Below, in pieces: positions 27,089 through 35,546 of a stretch of 50,738 nt of DNA; within the stretch, counting starts at the first letter, position 1; each line of letters starts with the position of its first letter. Source of the stretch: an uncultured Saprospiraceae bacterium (GTDB lineage: Bacteria > Bacteroidota > Bacteroidia > Chitinophagales > Saprospiraceae); contig CAKZSH010000098.1 of assembly GCA_937918905.1 (NCBI GenBank), positions 1 through 50,738 of the forward strand, read 5' to 3'. The position numbers and the translations under genes were made by a program. Under the pieces are notes generated by a model, which had not been told where the DNA came from, did not search any database, and saw nothing but the letters and a program-made list of their open reading frames with translations.

Positions 27089-28105
27089 TTGCAAAACCCA
27101 TTAGTTTCCATCCTCATCCCATGCTTCAATGAAGAAGACTTTATTGAAGTTGTTATCCAAAATATTTTGGAACAAGATTTTCCTCAAGATCAGATGGAAG
27201 TCCTTTTCCTAGATGGTATGAGTAAAGACCGCACCCCACAAATCATCACACAATACGCTGAAAATCAACCTTTTATAAAACTAATTCCTAATCCAGAGCA
27301 GTTTGTGCCACAAGCTATGAATTTGGGAATCGCTCAAGCCAAAGGAGAAATCATCATCCGACTTGACGCTCATTCTGCTTATCCAAAACAATACATTTCC
27401 AAATTAGTTTTTTGGCTAAAAAAATTAAACGCAGAAAATGTAGGTGGAATTTGGAATATCCAACCTCGCTCCAAATCACTCAAAGCAATTGCCATTGCTC
27501 GAACCCTCTCCCACCCCGTAGGCGTAGGCAATGCACTTTATCGAATGGGCATTGATTCGCCACAAGAAGTCGATACGGTTCCATTTGGATGTTATCCTAA
27601 ATCAGTATTTGAGCAATACGGAAATTACGATACTCGCCTCAAAAGAAATCAAGACATCGAACTCAACAAAAGAATAAAACGGCAAGGAGGTAAAATATTT
27701 TTAGTACCTGATGTGGAATGTACCTATTATGCAAGAGATACTTTTTCTACGCTTTGGAAAAATAATTATGGAAATGGGAAATGGGTTGTTTTAGTAGCAT
27801 GGTTTACCAAAACCTTTGATGCCCTTTCCATTCGGCATTTTGTGCCATTAGCATTTTTCGGGTATTTATTGTTAGCAATATTTACTTTGTTCTTTTCTTT
27901 GGTCAAAGGTTTCTCGCTGATAACTGGAATTTTACTTTTACCTTTCTTATTTTATTTTTTGATTATTCTATTTTTTTCTACAAAGTTAAGTTTAGAAAAA
28001 AAAGAGGTAAGACTATTACCCTATTTTATTCTTTCCTTTTTTACGTTGCATCTTAGTTATGGTGTGGGGAGTTTTTTCGGTTTATTTTTTTTACTGAAAA
28101 ACTAA
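27089..28105 (+). CDS. Glycosyltransferase family 2, ExoA-like
   Basis: 338 aa. The GT-A domain covers about 1-235: VSILIPCFNEEDFIE, LDGMSKDRT, RLDAHSAYP and RNQDIELNKRI. Two or three C-terminal membrane segments follow (about 245-335). The arrangement resembles succinoglycan ExoA-type enzymes that build lipid-linked saccharides at the inner membrane. The start is TTG at 27089, 5 bp after the preceding stop; no ATG is available before the first catalytic strand. Last gene of the cluster. Confidence 0.92.
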   Translation: MQNPLVSILIPCFNEEDFIEVVIQNILEQDFPQDQMEVLFLDGMSKDRTPQIITQYAENQPFIKLIPNPEQFVPQAMNLGIAQAKGEIIIRLDAHSAYPKQYISKLVFWLKKLNAENVGGIWNIQPRSKSLKAIAIARTLSHPVGVGNALYRMGIDSPQEVDTVPFGCYPKSVFEQYGNYDTRLKRNQDIELNKRIKRQGGKIFLVPDVECTYYARDTFSTLWKNNYGNGKWVVLVAWFTKTFDALSIRHFVPLAFFGYLLLAIFTLFFSLVKGFSLITGILLLPFLFYFLIILFFSTKLSLEKKEVRLLPYFILSFFTLHLSYGVGSFFGLFFLLKN

Positions 28106-28159
28106 TTTTTTAGTTTTTGTTCGTGAAGAGGCTTTGTCTAGTATTGAGTTAAAACCTTG

Positions 28160-28360
28160 AAGTGCTTTCGCCCTTTCAGGGCTAACAATCCTTTTTTAGT
28201 TACCCAAGGCGCTGCCTTGGGCTATTGCTTTAGCCCTTTCAGGGCAAATTTGTAGAATTTGGGGCAAAAGGCTGAAAGCCTTAAAGCAATAGCATATGGG
28301 CAGCGCCCTATGTATAATAACAATATATTTACAAAAGCCCTGAAGGGGCGTAAGCACCAA
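28160..28360. repeat. Nested palindrome with CCCTTTCAGGGC / GCCCTGAAGGGGC arms
   Basis: Outer arms GTGCTTTCGCCCTTTCAGGG (28162-28181) and AGCCCTGAAGGGGCGTAAGC pair. Inner arms are GGCGCTGCCTTGGGCTATTG and CAATAGCATATGGGCAGCGC, with AAGGCTGAAAGCCTT near the centre. GC content is well above the surroundings. Similar CCCTTTCAGGG wording is common in Bacteroidota intergenic DNA from memory, but I cannot name a database family. Confidence 0.85.
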
Positions 28361-28383
28361 AATTAGCTAAGCCTTTCACAAAC

Positions 28384-28422
28384 AAAAAAAAGGCAATGAC
28401 ATGTTACTGTCATCACCTTTTT
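28384..28422 (-). terminator. Bidirectional terminator between GT2 and ompA-like genes
   Basis: AAAAAGGCAATGACA, loop, TGTCATCACCTTTTT. The stem has one internal mismatch and A/T runs on both sides, so it can serve both converging genes. Confidence 0.8.
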
Positions 28423-28498
28423 AAAAATTTGACTTTTTAGAGTTTGTGGTATTAATTAGATACGGAATAATGGCACAAACTCATCTGTCATTATTTAT

Positions 28499-29983
28499 CT
28501 ATCTTTTAAAAATATTAAACTCAACTCTTCTATTCATCTGACGACCCTCAGCTGTTGAATTATCAGCAATTGGTTGTTCTTCACCATACCCTGCTGAACT
28601 CATTCTACCTGCACTCACCCCTTTGCTTACTAAATAATCCAAACAAGCCTTAGCTCTTTTTTGTGAAAGACTCTTGTTATAACCTGCATTTCCTACACTA
28701 TCCGTATGCCCTGAAATCGACACATTATAGTCAGGATATTGTGCAAGGATACTCGCTACATTATCCAACTCAATTAATGAAGCAGCTTTGATTTTATTAC
28801 TGTTCGTTTCAAATTGAATATTTTTTGCAGCAAAAGAGATCGCTTCTTGAACAACAACTTCTTCTTTTACTACAGGACAACCATTGTTTGATTTTGGTCC
28901 AGCAGCATTAGGACATTTATCATCTTTATTTGCCAAACCATCACCATCAGAATCTGGACAACCTTTCATTGCAGCAATACCTTTTTCTTGAGGACAAGCA
29001 TCTTCATTATCTGGAATACCGTCACTATCAGAATCTGGACAACCATTAAATTTAGCCAATCCTGGAGTATTTTTACATAGGTCAATATCATCATTTACAC
29101 CATCACGATCTGCATCACCATATGGACAGCCAGCATTCGCTTCAGGTCCAGCTTCATTTGGACATTTATCATTATTATCAGCCAAGCCATCATTATCAGA
29201 ATCTGGGCACCCATTGAATTTAGTAACACCAGCTTCATTTGGGCAAGCATCATCTCCATCTGCAATACCATCACCATCTGCATCAGGGCAACCACCTAGA
29301 GCTGGTAAACCTGGAACGTCAGGGCATTTGTCAACTGCATTCATCACACCATCTTTATCACGGTCATTATCAACTGGCGGAGGTGGTGGAGGGGAATCTG
29401 CTCCATCTAAGAAATATTTGAATCCTACATGAAGGTTAAGGTTGTTACGATCATCATCAACCAATCCTAAACGATACTCTGGTCTAATTTGAAAATATCC
29501 ATTTTTAATCACTTTGAAATCCAAACCAAGTCCCAAAGGAATCTCTGCATGCCACTTTCCTTCATCTGCAACATAAGTACCTACTACCCCTGCAGATAAA
29601 TAAGGAACAATAACATTGCTTTTTTTGAAATATTGTAATTGTAATAATCCTCCCAATGATGCTTTCAATTTTTTAGGCGAAACATCACCTGCAAGATTTA
29701 AAAAATCTCTTGTATAAGGTACTCGCGCACCTCCTACAGAAAAAGGAACTTCTAGGTTAAGTACATCACCTACTAAATTTCGGTGGTAACCTAATTTTAT
29801 TCCTCCTGTTCCAAATTCAGTATTTAAAAAATCATCTTTGAACAAAGAGTAATAATCTGTCCAAGTTCCATTTAAAGAAATGGCATTCCGATTACCTGAA
29901 TGTTGGGCATCCAAATTCGGAGACAAAGTAAACAGTAAGAGTACTGTTAGAATTGTGAAAAAATAGACCTTTAAGCCTTTCAT
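28499..29983 (-). CDS. OmpA-family protein with thrombospondin type-3 repeats
   Basis: The ATG at 29983 (a TTG lies 9 bp before) gives a 494-aa protein with signal peptide (MKGLKVYFFTILTVLLLF, ending LDAQ). About residues 25-195 form a predicted outer-membrane barrel. Residues 205-365 hold at least seven calcium-binding type-3 repeats of the D-x-D-x-DG-x-x-D pattern, each followed by a C-P-x-x-x-G segment. The C-terminal OmpA domain (385-490) has NIQFETNSNKI and ISGHTDSVGNAGYN and binds peptidoglycan. It links the outer membrane to the wall. Single gene with its own terminator. Confidence 0.95.
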   Translation of the reverse strand: MKGLKVYFFTILTVLLLFTLSPNLDAQHSGNRNAISLNGTWTDYYSLFKDDFLNTEFGTGGIKLGYHRNLVGDVLNLEVPFSVGGARVPYTRDFLNLAGDVSPKKLKASLGGLLQLQYFKKSNVIVPYLSAGVVGTYVADEGKWHAEIPLGLGLDFKVIKNGYFQIRPEYRLGLVDDDRNNLNLHVGFKYFLDGADSPPPPPPVDNDRDKDGVMNAVDKCPDVPGLPALGGCPDADGDGIADGDDACPNEAGVTKFNGCPDSDNDGLADNNDKCPNEAGPEANAGCPYGDADRDGVNDDIDLCKNTPGLAKFNGCPDSDSDGIPDNEDACPQEKGIAAMKGCPDSDGDGLANKDDKCPNAAGPKSNNGCPVVKEEVVVQEAISFAAKNIQFETNSNKIKAASLIELDNVASILAQYPDYNVSISGHTDSVGNAGYNKSLSQKRAKACLDYLVSKGVSAGRMSSAGYGEEQPIADNSTAEGRQMNRRVEFNIFKR

Positions 29984-30404
29984 ATTGATCAATTTATGTT
30001 AGATAAAATGTTTGTGAATATTATGAAATAATAAATAAATCGTTCTTTAACAAATTCTGTGGTCAAAGAATAATATAATATATTACGTCACAATTTTTAA
30101 TTGGTTTTGCCTTTTGATTGAAAAATATATGATGTCATTGAAATAAATCAATGGCAGATAAATTTTGAAATATGAAACTGTTCGTGGGAAAAAAATGTGT
30201 ATGTATGTCGTGTGGATTGATTGATTGAGGCAGATTTCAGTAGAAATATTATGACTTTATATTGCAATTTTACAAAAAAAAATCGTTTAAAAAAATAATT
30301 CCCGCATTTCAAAGTTAAAAATTATTATATATCTTAATATGAGTTTATTTTTTCAAATTGCTGTCACAGCTTTTCCACTAAAAAATATTATTTTTCTTTA
30401 AATG
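29984..30404. other. Intergenic region before the OmpA gene
   Basis: AT-rich leader and promoter DNA between divergent units. I see no gene. It holds the candidate promoter at 30064-30093 and ends at a repeat element. Confidence 0.6.
30064..30093 (-). promoter_or_regulatory. Candidate promoter of the OmpA-family gene
   Basis: Minus strand: TTG (30091-30093), 18 bp, TATTCTTTG (30064-30072). This is one base longer than the TAnnTTTG consensus, so it is only a fair match. It lies about 80 bp before the start codon. Confidence 0.35.
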
Positions 30405-30552
30405 AACTATTCAGTATTGGCTGTACACGAGTCAAGGTCTGACTTAAAAAGTCAGGCTTTGACTTATAACTTATATTGATGTTTTTACTAAGTCAAGGCT
30501 TGACTTGAAAAGTCAAACCTTGACTCGTGTATACCCAATGCTGAATAGCTAC
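30405..30552. repeat. Variable-unit palindromic element, copy with one internal unit
   Basis: Both flanks are complete: CTATTCAGTATTGGCTGTAC at the left and CCCAATGCTGAATAGCTAC at the right. The arms are CACGAGTCAAGGTCTGACTT and AAGTCAAACCTTGACTCGTG. One central unit, TTATATTGATGTTTTTACTA, lies between. Confidence 0.9.
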
Positions 30553-30565
30553 TTTTTAAATTTAT

Positions 30566-30601
30566 TTTGAAATAAAACCAAAATAATAAATAGTACTTTT
30601 G
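30566..30601 (+). promoter_or_regulatory. Candidate promoter of the 162-aa gene
   Basis: TTTG (30566-30569), a 24-bp spacer, TACTTTTG (30594-30601), a full match to the -7 consensus with a slightly long spacer. The ATG is 55 bp downstream. It begins 13 bp after the end of a repeat element. Confidence 0.4.
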
Positions 30602-30656
30602 AAAAAAATTTGATTTTTTACAGCTACTTTTTTAAAGAAATTCTAGCCATTTTATT

Positions 30657-31145
30657 ATGAAATATAGACGACTCACCAATGAGGAATTAGCAGAACTTGA
30701 AACGGAATTTGTTAGATTCTTAGTTTCCAATACCGTTACAGGTGATGATTGGGAAAAAATAAAACAAGACAATCCCGAAAAAGCGGAAGGGTTAATCGAA
30801 ATTTTTAGCGACATTGTTTTCGATAAAACCATTTCAAAAATTGAATATTTGGAATTAAAAACTCCGAAGGATTTAAAGATTTTTCATTGTAAAAAAGAAG
30901 AAATCGAACTAGTCGGACTAAAAATAGATGGAGAATCCAATCTTGATTTCACCAATGAATCACTTCCTCCTGAAGAGATGATGGCAAAACTCCAAATGTC
31001 CAATGCAAAACTTCAAACCTACTCAGCCAAAAAGAAATACAAAGGTGATCGAGAAGAAGAAATTTTTCAAATGATGCAATGGGGAAGCCTGATTTCTGAT
31101 GGTAAATTATTTAATGCTTTAAAGTATTTACAACAACCAAAGTAA
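30657..31145 (+). CDS. Hypothetical protein of a conserved Bacteroidota family (DUF6495-like)
   Basis: 162 aa, cytoplasmic, no signal or membrane segment. The N-terminus (MKYRRLTNEELAELETEFV) and the segment DDWEKIKQDNPEKAEGLIE resemble a family that I recall as DUF6495; this is from memory and unverified. The C-terminal part is helical and ends QMMQWGSLISDGKLFNALKY. Its stop codon is one base from the start of the next gene, so the two are translated together, and the LOG-like nucleotide-binding protein is the likely partner. Function unknown. Confidence 0.8.
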   Translation: MKYRRLTNEELAELETEFVRFLVSNTVTGDDWEKIKQDNPEKAEGLIEIFSDIVFDKTISKIEYLELKTPKDLKIFHCKKEEIELVGLKIDGESNLDFTNESLPPEEMMAKLQMSNAKLQTYSAKKKYKGDREEEIFQMMQWGSLISDGKLFNALKYLQQPK

Positions 31146-31146
31146 A

Positions 31147-32286
31147 ATGAATATTAAAAAATTTGAAAATAACCGCGAGGTTTTTATTAAGGAAATAGAA
31201 ACTTGTAAACAGTTTTTTAGTAAAGGAAAATCACTTCGCAATTGTACTTTACAAGATATTGATTTTTCGGAAATGGAGGTCAATTGGAAAAAATATAACA
31301 TTAATAATACAACTTTTTTAGGATGCCAATTAGATGAGGAAGATGAAATTTATTTGCGAAGAAAAGGAGCAATAATTTTTCCACAACCTACCAACTTACC
31401 CTATCAACCTTTTCGAAGATCACTTTATCAATGGCAAGAATTGATGGAAGGTTTTTCTCCTAAAAAAGACAATAGTATTGACTATCATATCTATCGTCAT
31501 TTTTCCAAATCCAAATTTAATCCAAGTATCAACGAAGCCCTATGGCAACGAATTCATGACCATGCTATGGATGATGCTTTGCGAGAATTGATCCAGCCGA
31601 ATAATGAAGGCATGACTGAAAAAAAATGTGTTGGATTTATGGGAGGCCACAGCACTCTACGTACGGATGAGTATTACACCAAGACCGCATTGGCTGCAAA
31701 GTTGTTGGCTGAAGCTGGTTATTTTATTGTTTCTGGTGGTGGTCCTGGTATCATGGAAGCCACTAATTTAGGAGCTTATTTTGCGAAAAAATCTAATAAA
31801 AAACTATTGGATGCAATTACAATGTTACAAAAAGCACCTCACTTTTCAGATAAAAACTTTCATACTCAAGCGATGAAAGTTTTAAAGAAATATCCAAAAG
31901 GTGCTGAGAGTTTAGCCATTCCTACTTGGTTTTATGGACATGAACCAAGCAATCTTTTTGCATCACATATTGCGAAGTATTTTTCCAATAGCATTCGAGA
32001 AGATACTTTGTTAGCCATTAGTTTATTTGGAATTGTTTGCTCTCCTGGAAGTGCTGGCACCACCCAAGAAATTTTTATGGATGCCACTCAAAACCATTAT
32101 TGTACTTTTAATTATTACAGCCCTATGGTTTTCTTAGGGAAAAAAAGATACGAGATTGATACGATGATTTTTCCATTATTAAAACAACTTTCTTTTGGAA
32201 AAGAATATCATGATTTATTATTTTTATCAGACGACCCCAAAGAGATTTTAGATTTCTTAAAAACACATCCTCCTATAAAAAAATGA
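31147..32286 (+). CDS. LOG-family-like Rossmann nucleotide-binding protein
   Basis: 379 aa. The N-terminal 140 residues are a helical or pentapeptide-like extension (LRNCTLQDIDFSEMEV). The SLOG/LOG-type domain follows: CVGFMGGHST, YFIVSGGGPGIMEATNLGA near 190-208, and CSPGSAGTTQEIFMD near 297-311. The usual LOG motif is PGGxGTxxE; here the second Gly is Ser, so activity as a cytokinin-type phosphoribohydrolase is doubtful. The fold suggests binding or cleavage of a nucleotide. It is translated directly after the 162-aa gene. Confidence 0.82.
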   Translation: MNIKKFENNREVFIKEIETCKQFFSKGKSLRNCTLQDIDFSEMEVNWKKYNINNTTFLGCQLDEEDEIYLRRKGAIIFPQPTNLPYQPFRRSLYQWQELMEGFSPKKDNSIDYHIYRHFSKSKFNPSINEALWQRIHDHAMDDALRELIQPNNEGMTEKKCVGFMGGHSTLRTDEYYTKTALAAKLLAEAGYFIVSGGGPGIMEATNLGAYFAKKSNKKLLDAITMLQKAPHFSDKNFHTQAMKVLKKYPKGAESLAIPTWFYGHEPSNLFASHIAKYFSNSIREDTLLAISLFGIVCSPGSAGTTQEIFMDATQNHYCTFNYYSPMVFLGKKRYEIDTMIFPLLKQLSFGKEYHDLLFLSDDPKEILDFLKTHPPIKK

Positions 32287-32304
32287 TTTCTATATTGAGA
32301 AAAA

Positions 32305-32391
32305 TGTAACCGCCAAATTCATTTGGCTGGTTGTAAAAGTAGCTGATAATCAAGAACTTATACGACCTACTAAATAAATTTGGTGGTTACA
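32305..32391. repeat. TGTAACCGCCAAATT palindromic element, copy 1
   Basis: Arms 32305-32335 (TGTAACCGCCAAATTCATTT) and 32361-32391 (AAATAAATTTGGTGGTTACA) flank about 25 bp. It lies 18 bp after a stop codon. Copies: 33927-34013, 41622-41709; a related form is at 210-467 and 50708-50738. Confidence 0.9.
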
Positions 32392-32491
32392 TTTTACCCA
32401 AATAATTTTTGTCCAACCGTAAGTAATTCATTTAAAAATCATGAAAAAATATTGTTCTCACCAGTATTGATTCACCGTTCACAGTTAAATA

Positions 32492-33850
32492 TTAACCTTC
32501 ATATTTCGCCAACCCTTCCTTAAAAACTCGTAGGCATCTTTCCCTTGCAAACTTATGATCTACAATAGGTTGAGGATAATCATCAGTTCCATATTCAGGA
32601 ACCCATTTTTGGATATAGATGGCTTCTTTATCAAATTTTTTCATTTGACTTTCAGGATTAAATATTCGAAAGTAAGGTGCTGCATCCGTTCCACAACCTG
32701 CTGCCCATTGCCAACCTCCATTGTTGCTAGCCAGATCAAAATCTAATAATTTTTTTGCGAAATAAGTTTCACCCCATCGCCAATCCGTCAGTAAATGTTT
32801 TGTTAGAAAACTTGCAGTAACCATTCGAACACGATTGTGCATATAACCAGTTGCATTTAATTCTCGCATACCCGCATCTACCATTGGATAACCTGTTTTT
32901 CCTTCACACCATTTTTGAAAATGTTCTTGATTATTGATCCATTCGATACCATCATATTTTGCTCGAAAAGGATTGGTAACCACATGAGGAAAATGCGATA
33001 AAATCACCGCATAGAAATCTCTCCAAATCAATTCATTCAAGTAAGTTGCATTTAAGGATTGCGCTGCTCGTGCCTTCTCTCGAATACTAATTGTTCCAAA
33101 TCTAAAATGAACTCCCAACTTGGAGGTTCCATTGATTGCAGGAAAATTTCGAGTCTCATCATATTTTTTTATCAAACTTCTTTTGACCGTCGGACTAGGT
33201 ATTTCTATCTCCGATTTTTTAAAACCAATATCTTCCAATGTCATCATTGAAAGGGGTTTGGTTTGATAAAAATTATTAAAATATTTTTGATTGGGATAAG
33301 ATTTAAAATAATAAGAAATGGGAATGGAACGACCATTTTTATTTTCCATAGAAGACATTCGAGTTTCTAATTTCGCACGCCACTTTCTACTGTAAGGAGT
33401 AAAAACGGTGTAGGGTGTTCCGTCATCTTTCAGTACTTCATCTTTTTCAAAAATCACATGGTCTTTAAATGTATAAAAACTGACTTGTTGTTTTTCCAAC
33501 AATTCTTTTACATTTTTATCTCGACTAAGTGCATATGGTTCAAAATCATGATTGGTAAACACCTCTCCTACTTCATGATTTTTTAAAATATCTTTCCAAA
33601 CTTTTTCTGGTGTTCCATATTTCACCAACAATGTACTTCCTAATTCTGAAAGTTGATCTTGAATATTTTGCAAAGTATCATGGATAAATTGGACACGTGC
33701 ATCCGATTTCTCTTCTAAATCATCCAATATGTTTTTATCAAAAATAAAAATAGGAAGGACTGGGTTTTTACTTTTTAAGGCGTGATATAATCCTGCATTA
33801 TCATGTATTCGAAGGTCTCGGCGAAACCAGAAGATATTTATTTTCGTCAT
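32492..33850 (-). CDS. phrB: Deoxyribodipyrimidine photolyase
   Basis: 452 aa, class I cryptochrome/photolyase family. The N-terminal photolyase domain begins INIFWFRRDLRIHDNAGLYHAL. The FAD-binding C-terminal domain contains the WRDFYAVILSHFPHV, GYMHNRVRMVTASFLTKHL, DWRWGETYFAKKLLDFDLAS and NNGGWQWAAGCGTDAAPYFR segments with the family's Trp and Asn residues. It repairs cyclobutane pyrimidine dimers using blue light, in the cytoplasm. Length is normal. It stands alone between two copies of the same repeat family. Confidence 0.95.
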   Translation of the reverse strand: MTKINIFWFRRDLRIHDNAGLYHALKSKNPVLPIFIFDKNILDDLEEKSDARVQFIHDTLQNIQDQLSELGSTLLVKYGTPEKVWKDILKNHEVGEVFTNHDFEPYALSRDKNVKELLEKQQVSFYTFKDHVIFEKDEVLKDDGTPYTVFTPYSRKWRAKLETRMSSMENKNGRSIPISYYFKSYPNQKYFNNFYQTKPLSMMTLEDIGFKKSEIEIPSPTVKRSLIKKYDETRNFPAINGTSKLGVHFRFGTISIREKARAAQSLNATYLNELIWRDFYAVILSHFPHVVTNPFRAKYDGIEWINNQEHFQKWCEGKTGYPMVDAGMRELNATGYMHNRVRMVTASFLTKHLLTDWRWGETYFAKKLLDFDLASNNGGWQWAAGCGTDAAPYFRIFNPESQMKKFDKEAIYIQKWVPEYGTDDYPQPIVDHKFARERCLRVFKEGLAKYEG

Positions 33851-33926
33851 TGTCTTGAATTAAATCGTTTTTCTTTGTTAACATTCTATCACCTACAAAG
33901 TTGTAAACTGAATGATTTTTTTGGAA

Positions 33927-34013
33927 TGTAACCGCCAAATTCATTTGGCTGGTTGTACAAACCATTGATTACTAGTTATTTACACAACCTACCAAATAAA
34001 TTTAGCGGTTACA
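33927..34013. repeat. TGTAACCGCCAAATT palindromic element, copy 2
   Basis: Arms 33927-33957 and about 33983-34013 (AAATAAATTTAGCGGTTACA) enclose about 25 bp. It lies 26 bp past the stop of an apparently shortened metalloprotease gene. Confidence 0.9.
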
Positions 34014-34039
34014 ATAACAATGCATTTACAAATAAAAAA

Positions 34040-35383
34040 TTAGTTCCTCACCCCTGCAGATGTATCAATCGGATTATCTGCATTGGTAATTTTAGCATCA
34101 TTAATCATAACCACTTCCCCCGTTTTATTACCTTCGCTCCAAACCTCAATACCTTTCCAGGTCGCGCCACAATCATTTTCAAGAGTCGCACCACTCAAGG
34201 TCAGTTTTCCTTTAGGTTCGACAATAATTTTTCCACCAGGAGGAATTGAAATCCGACATCGGATGGTTAATGCCCCTCCATCTTTTATAATAATATTTCC
34301 TTCCAAATCCTTTGCCCCTTTCCAATCAATATTCTCTCCTTTTTTAATCGTGATTGTTTTTGATTCATCCAAATTACACCACGTCTTTTTTAATAGCGGG
34401 CGAACTCTATATTTTTTATTGGAAAGATTATAATGAATTGTTCCAATCTGACAAGGTGTCCACGCCCCAGCATGAGCATTATAATCCATAATATTATTGG
34501 AAATTATAGAATCACATTTAGAACCATTTTTGGTATAGTTCCAACAATTGGGATGTCGAGGGGTATCATCACAACCATCGTTGCCTGTCCAACTATGGCG
34601 AAGTCCCAAGCAATGCCCCACCTCATGATTAAATAATCGTTGCGAATTCCAATGATCTTTGAATGGAATTTCATCTGCATTTTTCCAATTCGTATCTTTC
34701 ATAAAATAATACCATGAAGCTAATTTTGCCCATTTTCCAAAAGCAATTCCATTCGAAACCAATCGGTAAGTTTTAGATTTTACACTATCTTGATGGAAGC
34801 CCATCATAAATATATTCATCACGGTATCTTTCTGAATCCCATATTTTTTATAAACATCCTTAGTGTAGATATTCATTTTTTTTCCATAGTTAGTCATATA
34901 AAATAATTCATCATCATCATGGAAATAAATACCATCATCATTTGGATCATCAGGTCGAGGGGTCAATTCAAATTGATAACACATTGGAAGCAAAGGTGTA
35001 TCATTATGAAGCGGCAAAAACATTTTTGAATTTTGCTTTAATTTTCCATTGGTAGAGTTCAAAACCTTTTTGACATATGACCTACCTTGGTCTTTGTTTG
35101 GAAAATTTCCTTGACCTTTCGAATCTCTCATAATATGAACATTGACCTTTATTATTTTCTCAGGGGTGTGATCCAAGTGTTCAAGATCAGGAGCATAATT
35201 CATTTTATCCCTACATCCCGTTCGTCCTCTACGTTGATTGGGGAGCCGTGATGTTGATGAGGCATCATATTCGGCTGGAATAGGTTCCAGTTTAGTCAAA
35301 AAGGCTTTTTTTACATTTTTTTCACAGGAAAAAAAGCAAAATACAAAGGACAAGGTTAAGATTAAAAATAGGTATTTGGTCAT
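34040..35383 (-). CDS. M43-like zinc metalloprotease lipoprotein, probably C-terminally truncated
   Basis: 447 aa. The lipoprotein signal ends CFFSC (Cys20). The protease domain spans about 70-330 and holds the metzincin site HEVGHCLGLRH (His253, Glu254, His257, His263) and a Met-turn NNIMDY (Met299). The CDDTPRHPNC and TPCQIGTIHYN segments fit pappalysin-type (M43) enzymes. After residue 345 comes a beta-helix-like stretch (GNIIIKDGGALTIRC, KGKLTLSGATL, WKGIEVW) that normally continues for hundreds of residues and ends in a T9SS domain. Here it stops abruptly after SAGVRN, 26 bp from a palindromic element. Truncation is an inference. Confidence 0.8.
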   Translation of the reverse strand: MTKYLFLILTLSFVFCFFSCEKNVKKAFLTKLEPIPAEYDASSTSRLPNQRRGRTGCRDKMNYAPDLEHLDHTPEKIIKVNVHIMRDSKGQGNFPNKDQGRSYVKKVLNSTNGKLKQNSKMFLPLHNDTPLLPMCYQFELTPRPDDPNDDGIYFHDDDELFYMTNYGKKMNIYTKDVYKKYGIQKDTVMNIFMMGFHQDSVKSKTYRLVSNGIAFGKWAKLASWYYFMKDTNWKNADEIPFKDHWNSQRLFNHEVGHCLGLRHSWTGNDGCDDTPRHPNCWNYTKNGSKCDSIISNNIMDYNAHAGAWTPCQIGTIHYNLSNKKYRVRPLLKKTWCNLDESKTITIKKGENIDWKGAKDLEGNIIIKDGGALTIRCRISIPPGGKIIVEPKGKLTLSGATLENDCGATWKGIEVWSEGNKTGEVVMINDAKITNADNPIDTSAGVRN

Positions 35384-35445
35384 ATTTAAAATGGTTTAGT
35401 ATTTTTGCAAAAAACAAAAATTGTTTTTTGACAAATTTCGTAATC

Positions 35446-35508
35446 AGTTAAAAGTTGAAATTAAAAACGACTGAAGGAGGAATTAATTTCAGCTTTTAAC
35501 TGACTCAA
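35446..35508. repeat. Inverted repeat upstream of the TPR lipoprotein gene
   Basis: CAGTTAAAAGTTGAAATT is matched by AATTTCAGCTTTTAACTG with one mismatch, around an insert of about 20 bp. It lies about 40 bp before the ATG of the following gene and could affect its expression. Confidence 0.6.
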
Positions 35509-35546
35509 AACACGGAATTTTTCAAAGAATCACAAAATTTAACAAA

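Noticed and set aside
34083-34433. 116-aa plus-strand open frame
   Set aside because: It is antisense to the metalloprotease gene's beta-helix part and shows no independent motif.
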